Positions 58,474-64,000 of a DNA stretch of 64,000 nt are shown one piece after another. Source of the DNA: Puniceicoccales bacterium Verruco_01 (GTDB lineage: Bacteria > Verrucomicrobiota > Verrucomicrobiia > Opitutales > Oceanipulchritudinaceae); assembly GCA_001604565.1 (NCBI GenBank), contig LVBV01000016.1, positions 1 through 64,000 on the forward strand, given 5' to 3'. Numbering within the stretch: the first letter of the stretch is position 1; the number at the start of each line of letters is the position of its first letter. The position numbers and the translations under genes are program-made. Below the pieces are notes generated by a model. It saw nothing but the letters and a program-made list of their open reading frames with translations, was not told where the DNA came from and ran no database searches.

Positions 58474-59193
58474 CTAATGTTCCAGATAGACGATGCGTCC
58501 GCAGCTGTCGCAGCGGGTGAGGGTGCCCTTCACGCGGGCCTGTGTAAGGACGTCGTTGGACACCTTGAGGTGGCAGCCCATGCAGCGCGCCTCCTCCACC
58601 GGCACGATGTACGGCGGGCGCTTCACGCGGGTTTTGACGTAGCTGTAGGTGGCGAAGGCGTCCGCCGGGACCTTTGCCTTCGCCGCTTCGTAGGTGGCGT
58701 TTGCCTCGGCGACATCCCCCTCCACCACCGCCTTCACGCGCAGGACGGACTCGATGCCGCTCTTCTGCACGGCGACGGCCTGAGCACACTTTTCACGGGC
58801 GGCTTTCACCGTCCCGGCGAAGTCGTCCAGTTTCACCATCGCCTCCATCGTCTGCGTTTCGAGGCTGTCGATTTCCGCGCCCGCGCCCTCGATCTGCTTT
58901 TCGAGCGCCGCGTATTCATCGTTCTTCTTCACCAGCATCTGCTGGGTGCGGAATTTTGCACGGTTTTCCTCGGCTTGGTGCATCCGCTTTTCCATGTCGC
59001 GGCAGGCCAGTTGCAGGGCTTTCTCCTCGTCGAGGATCCTTTTCAGTTCCCCCTCCGCCGCTGCGATCTTCGCCTCGTGGGCCGCGATCCTTTGAGGAGT
59101 CTCCTCAAGGCGTTTTAAGAGATCGTCGCGGGCGACGTCACGTTCCTGAAGGACGAGGAGGGACTCGATAAGGGGATCGGCGGCCATCGGCAT
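58474..59193 (-). CDS. Coiled-coil protein with C-terminal C4 zinc ribbon (CT398/DUF164-like)
   Basis: The 239-residue protein consists of a long antiparallel coiled coil (about residues 10-175) followed by a zinc ribbon with two Cys pairs, CMGCHLKV and CDSCGRIVYL. This matches the zf-RING_7 family (CT398, HP0958-like). These proteins have been linked to secretion or flagellar gene regulation and nucleic-acid binding in other bacteria. The function here is unknown. The ATG at 59193 was chosen because GGGGGA lies 8 bases upstream; ATGs at 59208 and 59187 are in frame. It is divergent from the DUF5069 gene. Confidence 0.85.
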   Translation of the reverse strand: MPMAADPLIESLLVLQERDVARDDLLKRLEETPQRIAAHEAKIAAAEGELKRILDEEKALQLACRDMEKRMHQAEENRAKFRTQQMLVKKNDEYAALEKQIEGAGAEIDSLETQTMEAMVKLDDFAGTVKAAREKCAQAVAVQKSGIESVLRVKAVVEGDVAEANATYEAAKAKVPADAFATYSYVKTRVKRPPYIVPVEEARCMGCHLKVSNDVLTQARVKGTLTRCDSCGRIVYLEH

Positions 59194-59278
59194 TGAGGTT
59201 TCCCCCATGTGGGGGTCTCTTGCAAGGAGAAAGCGGTGCTTCTTGCAAATGGTGCGGAGCTGTGACACTTGAAAGGGC

Positions 59279-59734
59279 ATGACTGACCCAAAGAAAGCCG
59301 ACACGGGCGAGGTTCTGTACGACCTGCCCTCGCCCTATCTTCCGCACGCCGCGACCGGCCTACTCCACCTGCCGCGCTTCCTTGCCAAAATCCGCAAGCA
59401 TTTGAAGGGGGAACTCCCCAAGAGCTACCAGCGGAATTTCTGCCACGGCTTTGACGGCTTTCTGTGCGCGCACCTCGGCGTGGAACCCAGGCAGGTGGTG
59501 GAACTGGTCCGCCAGTACGGCGAAGATCCGGCGGAGCTGGACAAACATCTGCTTGCCCTCTTCCCGAAGGACCTGCGTGCCCACGAATGGAACCGCGAAC
59601 TGGTCCAGAAGGGCTCCTCCGGCATGGGACGCGAGCGTCTGGAACAGGTGAAGAAGGAGATGGGCATTGGCGACCGCGCCGACCTCATCAGCTTTGCCGA
59701 CATGATCGAATACGACGAGGGCCGGATCAAGTGA
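59279..59734 (+). CDS. DUF5069 family protein
   Basis: The 151-residue protein fits the DUF5069 family, which is widespread in Verrucomicrobiota and Planctomycetota and has no known function. Seen here are LPRFLAKIRKHLKGELP, the FCHGFDGFLCAHLGVEPRQVVEL core, and the C-terminal acidic LISFADMIEYDEGR. There is no signal peptide or membrane helix. It is a single gene between a divergent and a convergent neighbour. Confidence 0.75.
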   Translation: MTDPKKADTGEVLYDLPSPYLPHAATGLLHLPRFLAKIRKHLKGELPKSYQRNFCHGFDGFLCAHLGVEPRQVVELVRQYGEDPAELDKHLLALFPKDLRAHEWNRELVQKGSSGMGRERLEQVKKEMGIGDRADLISFADMIEYDEGRIK

Positions 59735-59749
59735 CCGCCAGAAAAGGGC

Positions 59750-59781
59750 GGGGGAACGCACCGGAGCGCGGCGCGTCCCCC
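59750..59781. terminator. GC-rich hairpin between two convergent genes, possible terminator
   Basis: GGGGGAACGC can pair with GCGCGTCCCCC, with a small internal mismatch, in the 63-base gap between two convergent genes. No T run follows on either strand, so this is a weak call. Confidence 0.35.
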
Positions 59782-59797
59782 CGGGCCCGGAATGTCG

Positions 59798-60505
59798 TCA
59801 CTTGCAGGCGGCGCATGTGCAGTGCATAAGCCAGCAGCGAACGTCCCTGAGGAAGGCCTGCGAATCCTTCCCCCAGTAGGTGGTGCGCGCCGGATCGCGG
59901 TTCTCGCCGCGTAAGCGAACTCCGTCGGCGGTGCCCATCCCGAGATACGCCATGCCCTCGGCCATCGCGACGATCCGTCCGCCGCCGGGAATTTCTACAT
60001 ACGCGGCAGCGACTTCGGCGGTGTCCCCTTTTTCATCCAGCCGCCAGACAAAGGCAGTGCCACCCTTCACCGCCCTGCCGCCGCTGTAGGGGAGCTCGTA
60101 ATCGGCTTTGGCGATGGCGCCCTTGCGTGCCAGCGCGCCGCAGTTGTGCAAGTAATCCGTATCCGCCGTATAGGCCAGACCGAAGGGTTCGAGGATGTTC
60201 TGTATGCCGTCCGGCAGGAGGGGCGTCCGTGCCTCCTCGTCGATCACGGCAAACAGGGAGCCGCCTTTCCGCAGATAGGCAAGGATCAGATCCCGTTCTT
60301 CCGGGGTGAAGGCGCGCGCTCCGCTTAGTTCCAGAAGCCGCACTCCGTCGAGTGATTCTTTGGTGAGGACGTTGGGGTTCTTGAGAATCACCGCCGCAGG
60401 CGCCGCCTTGTCGGTGGTGGAGGCGCAGTCGGGGCAGGCCGATGCGCGGGGTATCATCAGAACCAGAAGCAACGCAATCAGTTCGGGAATATGGAGAGTT
60501 TTCAT
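59798..60505 (-). CDS. Exported cysteine-bearing protein of unknown function
   Basis: The 235-residue protein has a signal peptide (about 1-22) and then CPDCAS right at the start of the mature chain, and it ends in HCTCAACK. Between these lies a domain that looks like the glutamine-amidotransferase-like fold found in DUF4350/GldG-type proteins (LLELSGARAFTPEERDLILAYLRKGGSLFAVIDEE; GGGRIVAMAEGMAYLGMGTADG), without an obvious catalytic triad. The paired cysteines at both ends could bind metal or form disulfides. I cannot assign a function. A 40-base palindrome covers the region just before its start codon. Confidence 0.7.
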   Translation of the reverse strand: MKTLHIPELIALLLVLMIPRASACPDCASTTDKAAPAAVILKNPNVLTKESLDGVRLLELSGARAFTPEERDLILAYLRKGGSLFAVIDEEARTPLLPDGIQNILEPFGLAYTADTDYLHNCGALARKGAIAKADYELPYSGGRAVKGGTAFVWRLDEKGDTAEVAAAYVEIPGGGRIVAMAEGMAYLGMGTADGVRLRGENRDPARTTYWGKDSQAFLRDVRCWLMHCTCAACK

Positions 60506-60506
60506 T

Positions 60507-60546
60507 AATCTCTAGCTATTGTTTATTGTTTGCGTAGCGAGAGATT
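60507..60546 (-). promoter_or_regulatory. Palindrome directly before the start of the exported Cys protein gene
   Basis: AATCTCT and AGAGATT (7 bp) plus inner GCTA and TAGC (4 bp) form near-perfect arms interrupted by one symmetric mismatch, around an AT-rich 16-base centre. The structure ends 1 base before the start codon at 60505 and would hide any ribosome binding site if folded in RNA. As DNA it could be an operator over the promoter. Confidence 0.5.
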
Positions 60547-60689
60547 CGTCCACACGAGGGTTCCCTCGCTGGACGAGGCCAGGGAATCCTCGGATCCCGA
60601 AATCCGTGACGCAGTGACAAAAGTCACACCCCTGCCACGGTTTCGACTTCGCCCTTATCGCAAGCGCGTTCGCGCAAGTCAAGAGCGTT

Positions 60690-61181
60690 TCAGAGGAGGC
60701 GGAAGATGCGGATGACGACTGTCCCGGGACGCGGGCCGCCGCTCACCGAGCCGACGAACTGCGCCTTGTTCAGCCAGTCGTGCGGGCCAGCCGGGGCGTC
60801 GAAGCGAGTGGAAGTGCGGAGGTAGCCGCCGCAGACGATCCCGGTGTTGTGCACGATAATCACCGTTCCGTCGTCGCAGCGCATCGAATAGAGGGCATCG
60901 ACCTCGGTCGTTCCGTCGGGCCGGTCGGTCTGCCAGTCCGCTCCGCCGGGGAGGACCACGCCTCGGATGCCGGGGCCCTCGAAAGTGCCGCCCGTGATGG
61001 GGATGTAGCGGCACGTGCCGTGCGGGGTGGCGCCGACGTCGATGGGTGCGTCGATTTCGACGAGGGCCTCGTAGGCGAATTCGGTGGCAAGCGGCGCCGG
61101 AGTGGCGGGGCCTTCCGCGGAGAGCGAAAGCGGCGTGACGATTGCCAGAATGAGGGCGAAGAGAGGCAGGGTGGGGCGCAT
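60690..61181 (-). CDS. Exported DUF3237 family protein
   Basis: The 163-residue protein has a signal peptide of about 22 residues and the DUF3237 pattern: a beta-barrel-like domain with GTFEGPGIRGVVLPGGADWQ, DALYSMRCDDGTVIIVHNTG and LNKAQFVGSVSG near the C-terminus. The family has no firm function, though it often lies beside sugar or aromatic compound genes. It begins 18 bases after ffh on the same strand and may be read from the ffh transcript. Confidence 0.85.
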   Translation of the reverse strand: MRPTLPLFALILAIVTPLSLSAEGPATPAPLATEFAYEALVEIDAPIDVGATPHGTCRYIPITGGTFEGPGIRGVVLPGGADWQTDRPDGTTEVDALYSMRCDDGTVIIVHNTGIVCGGYLRTSTRFDAPAGPHDWLNKAQFVGSVSGGPRPGTVVIRIFRLL

Positions 61182-61199
61182 GGTTGTGAAAAGGACGGA

Positions 61200-62543
61200 T
61201 TACCGTTTCTGGTTCTTCATCGCCTCGACCTCTTTGGCCATCTGCTTCATGCGGGAGAGGCCCTTGGGCCCCTTCATCATCTGCATGACCTTTTTCATCT
61301 GCTGATACTGCTTGATGAGCTGGTTGAGGTCCAGCATCGGCAGGCCCGCGCCCTTCGCGATGCGCGCGCGGCGGCTGGAGCTGATGATCTGCGGGTTGCG
61401 CCGTTCCTGAAGGGTCATGGAGAGGATGAGGGCCTCGGTGCGGGCCATCTTCTTCTCCTCCGCGTCGCCGATCTTGACGCCGCTCATGCCGGGGAGCATC
61501 CCGACGATCCCTTGCAGGGAGCCGAGCTTTTTCACCTGCCGCATCTGCGACAAAAAGTCCTCGAAATTGAAGTCCGCCCGCGCGAGCTTTTCCGCCATGC
61601 GCTCCGCCTCGGCCTGATCGAGGCTCTCCTGCGCCTTCTCGACGAGGCTCACCACGTCGCCCATGCCGAGGATGCGCGAGGCCATGCGGTCGGGATGGAA
61701 GGTGTCGAAGTCCTCGATCTTCTCGCCCACGCCCGCGAACTTGATCGGGACGCCCGTCATCGCCTTCATGCTGAGGGCTGCGCCGCCGCGCGCGTCGCCG
61801 TCGAGCTTTGTCATGACTAGGCCCGTCAGGGAGACCGCCTCGTTGAAGGTCTTCGCGACGTTCACCGCCTCCTGACCGAGCGCCGCGTCCGCGACGAGCA
61901 GGACCTCCTCGGGTTCCACGACGGCTTTCAGACGCTTGATTTCGTCAACGAGTTCGGAGTCGATCTGCAAACGGCCCGCCGTGTCGAAGAGGATCGCGTC
62001 GCAATCGGTTTCCCGGGCCTTCGCAAGGGCGTTTCTGCCGGTCTTCGGCACGTCCTTGCTGCCCCGCTCGCAATAAAACGCCACGCCCACCGCCTTCGCG
62101 AGGGTTTCCAATTGATCGACAGCGGCGGGGCGGTAAGGGTCGCACGCCACGAGCATCGGCTTGTAGCCCTTCTTCTTGAGGAGCGCCGCCATCTTGCCCG
62201 CCGTGGTCGTCTTGCCGGAGCCCTGCAGGCCGATCAGCATCACCTTGAGGGGCCGCTTGATGGAGAGTTCCTGCGTGCCTTCGCCCAGGAGCTTCACGAG
62301 CTCGTCGTGAATGATTTTCACGATCTGCTGGCCGGGCGTGACGCTCTTGAGGACCTCCTGACCCGCCGCCTCCTTCTGGACGCGTTCCACGAACTCGCGA
62401 GCCACGCGGAAGTGCACGTCGGCGGAAAGGAGCGCCGTGCGCACCTCGCGCAGGGCCTCCGCCATGTTCTCCTCGCTTAGCTTGCCCTGTCCGCGCAGGT
62501 TTTTGAGGGCGTTCCCGATGCGGTCTGTGAGGTTCTCGAACAT
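61200..62543 (-). CDS. ffh: Signal recognition particle protein Ffh
   Basis: This SRP54 homologue is the GTPase that binds signal sequences with 4.5S RNA and delivers ribosomes to FtsY at the membrane. The 447-residue product has the N domain, the G domain with [24 protein letters not shown], the [14 protein letters not shown] block and GVGEKIEDF, and a methionine-rich M domain (about 320-447, including [13 protein letters not shown] and [12 protein letters not shown]). Length and motifs are fully standard. It is divergent from the cytochrome c biogenesis gene on its right. Confidence 0.98.
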   Translation of the reverse strand: MFENLTDRIGNALKNLRGQGKLSEENMAEALREVRTALLSADVHFRVAREFVERVQKEAAGQEVLKSVTPGQQIVKIIHDELVKLLGEGTQELSIKRPLKVMLIGLQGSGKTTTAGKMAALLKKKGYKPMLVACDPYRPAAVDQLETLAKAVGVAFYCERGSKDVPKTGRNALAKARETDCDAILFDTAGRLQIDSELVDEIKRLKAVVEPEEVLLVADAALGQEAVNVAKTFNEAVSLTGLVMTKLDGDARGGAALSMKAMTGVPIKFAGVGEKIEDFDTFHPDRMASRILGMGDVVSLVEKAQESLDQAEAERMAEKLARADFNFEDFLSQMRQVKKLGSLQGIVGMLPGMSGVKIGDAEEKKMARTEALILSMTLQERRNPQIISSSRRARIAKGAGLPMLDLNQLIKQYQQMKKVMQMMKGPKGLSRMKQMAKEVEAMKNQKR

Positions 62544-62675
62544 GGTGGCGGCTGGCTAAGGAGTTAAAGATTGTGCGGAAAGGCCATTAAGGCGGAGGGC
62601 GGCGGCGTTTTCCAGTTCAAACGTGGACTTGGGCGCGATGCGTGCGCCGTTGCCTTCCGGCGAATCGCCCCTAGG

Positions 62676-64000
62676 ATGGCGCGGATGGAACCAGCCCCCG
62701 AACCCCGCAACGAGACGCCCCGGAGCGCCCTTGTCCGCTTTTTTTCGGGCACGGGTTGCACGCTTTTGATTCTTTCGGCGGGGATCCTGCTCCTCTTTCT
62801 CGCGTCGATCGACAGTGCCCGCTACGGGACGGAGATCGCCGCGAGGTCTTATTTTGGCAGTGTGATCGCCCTCTGGCAGTACCCGGTGGAGTGGCCGCTC
62901 GGGAGCTTTCTCTCCTACCTTTGGGTTCCGCTCCCCGGCGCGCCGGTTGTGGCGCTGGCGGCCCTGGCGAACCTCGCGCTCGCCGGATGGAGCCGCATCC
63001 GCAGGCGCGGCGGGCCGCTCGTTGGCCGGATCGGCCTCGCAATGGTTCACTTCGGTCTGATTGGAGCCCTCTGCGGGTATGCGCTCCTTCTCTTCGGCTC
63101 TCCTGCGGCGCTCGTTGCGACGGAAGTTTCCGCATCGGTTGTCGTGGCGGGGCTCGTCCTTTTCTTTTCCCCAAGCCTTGCCGCGTCTTCCCGCAGGGAA
63201 ACGGCGCAGGAAAGGATGGGGACGTCCGAGCGGCTCTCGCGGAGCTGGCTCTTCGCCCCGGTCCTCGGCGCGTCGGCGGGCGCGTTCCTTGCGGTCTCCA
63301 ACGGTCCGGCGGCGATGGCGGCGCTCTACGGCGAGCGGCACATGGACCTTCTGCCGGTTCTCCTCTACGGCCCGGCGCTCTGCCTCTTTGTCGCCAACCG
63401 AATGAAAGGGGAAGGCATCCCCGAATGGCGGGAAAAACTGCCTTTCTCGCTCCTTTCCGGCGGCATCGTACTGCACAGCGCGCTGCTGGCCGTCCTCTGC
63501 GTTCTGTGGGGGCTGCCCCCGGTGACGGACCTGCATTCCTCGGCGCTCTTCGCTGGATGGGTTGGCGCACTGATCGCCGCCGCCGTGGAGAAGAAGCGCG
63601 GCGACGGCCTCGCCGGAATGGCGGCATGTCTTGCGGGCGGCCTCTCCCTCGCGGCAGGGTTCTTCATCGGTGCGGACTTTTCGAGACCGCTCGCCCCGGT
63701 CATCGCCTCGCGGACGTGGCTTGTCCTGCACGTCTGCACGATTGCGGCGGGCTACGGCGCGGCGATCCTCGCCGTGATTCTTGCCGATGTGACGATCCTA
63801 GCGCGGATTTTCCGGAAGGACGACGATCTGGCGCGGAAACTCTCTGGCTTACTCCTTGGGACTGTTGCGGCGGCGCTTGTCCTGACGGCGGCGGGAGTGC
63901 TCCTTGGCGGCTTCTGGGCGGAGGGGGCGTGGGGCCGGTTCTGGGGCTGGGACCCCAAGGAGAATGCGGCGTTGATGCTCGTTCTGTGGCTTGCCCTCAC
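62676..64000 (+). CDS. ccsA: CcsA/ResC-like cytochrome c biogenesis protein (runs off the right edge)
   Basis: The frame is open without a stop from the ATG at 62676 to the end of the window (441 codons), so the gene is incomplete. It encodes at least eleven hydrophobic segments and ends in the tryptophan-rich haem-handling (WWD) motif GRFWGWDPKENAALMLVLW, the hallmark of the CcsA/ResC/CcmF family that delivers haem to apocytochrome c. The His in TWLVLHVCTIAAGYG fits a haem-ligand position. The N-terminal half is long for plain CcsA and may include a divergent ResB-like part, as in fused ResBC proteins. The ATG at 62685 is an alternative start. Confidence 0.85.
   Translation, partial: MARMEPAPEPRNETPRSALVRFFSGTGCTLLILSAGILLLFLASIDSARYGTEIAARSYFGSVIALWQYPVEWPLGSFLSYLWVPLPGAPVVALAALANLALAGWSRIRRRGGPLVGRIGLAMVHFGLIGALCGYALLLFGSPAALVATEVSASVVVAGLVLFFSPSLAASSRRETAQERMGTSERLSRSWLFAPVLGASAGAFLAVSNGPAAMAALYGERHMDLLPVLLYGPALCLFVANRMKGEGIPEWREKLPFSLLSGGIVLHSALLAVLCVLWGLPPVTDLHSSALFAGWVGALIAAAVEKKRGDGLAGMAACLAGGLSLAAGFFIGADFSRPLAPVIASRTWLVLHVCTIAAGYGAAILAVILADVTILARIFRKDDDLARKLSGLLLGTVAAALVLTAAGVLLGGFWAEGAWGRFWGWDPKENAALMLVLWLAL

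Noticed and set aside
62556-63731. Minus-strand open frame at the right edge
   Set aside because: It overlaps the CcsA-like plus-strand frame, which has membrane helices and the WWD motif; the minus frame is an Arg/Glu-rich shadow.

Overview
The window is GC-rich chromosomal DNA from a bacterium that is most likely a member of the Verrucomicrobiota (inference). The reasons are the style of the ribosome recycling factor N-terminus, the DUF5069, DUF1349 and DUF3237 proteins, and a dense set of exported glycoside hydrolases and carbohydrate esterases of the kind found in polysaccharide-degrading Verrucomicrobiota. Coding density is high, genes sit in short same-strand operons with 1-4 nt overlaps, and many starts lack a clear Shine-Dalgarno sequence. 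No phage and no CRISPR array are visible; the only mobile element is one IS630-family copy.

Left part (1-13 kb): the 3' end of groEL with its terminator, and an IS630 element inserted in the TA just behind that terminator. Then come a sialate O-acetylesterase-like hydrolase, a UvrD/PcrA helicase, divergent frr with a 13-repeat ankyrin gene behind it, and a compact ethanolamine unit (permease, eutB, eutC) without visible microcompartment genes.

Carbohydrate region (13-22.3 kb, all minus strand): GH27 alpha-galactosidase and GH95 alpha-L-fucosidase form one pair behind a structured leader. A CE1-type esterase, a GH51 arabinofuranosidase and a second CE1-type esterase form another group, with a DUF1349 protein upstream. 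Together they look fit to strip side chains (galactose, fucose, arabinose, esters) from plant or host glycans. A cytoplasmic GH20-like enzyme and UDP-glucose dehydrogenase lie further right (38.6-41.8 kb).

Middle (22.4-38.5 kb): a small DUF6530-like gene with a repeat-bearing promoter, tRNA-His with its promoter, a TolC/HlyD/FtsX/ABC tripartite exporter operon, two GT4 glycosyltransferases and an SDR. An oligopeptide transporter fragment follows (C, D and F subunits only). Last is a three-gene signalling operon: a four-PAS histidine kinase, an HDOD response regulator, and a response regulator with a decayed HD-GYP domain.

Right part (41.9-64 kb): a hybrid histidine kinase, a large radical SAM protein, a SET-domain protein, a Kef-type antiporter fused to a PTS EIIA domain, and 6-phosphogluconolactonase. 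Then a TetR-controlled exporter operon (TetR, HlyD, double ABC ATPase, two ABC-2 permeases, outer-membrane lipoprotein), an alkaline-phosphatase-superfamily protein, a zinc-ribbon coiled-coil protein, several small exported or unknown proteins, ffh, and a CcsA-like cytochrome c biogenesis gene that runs off the right edge.
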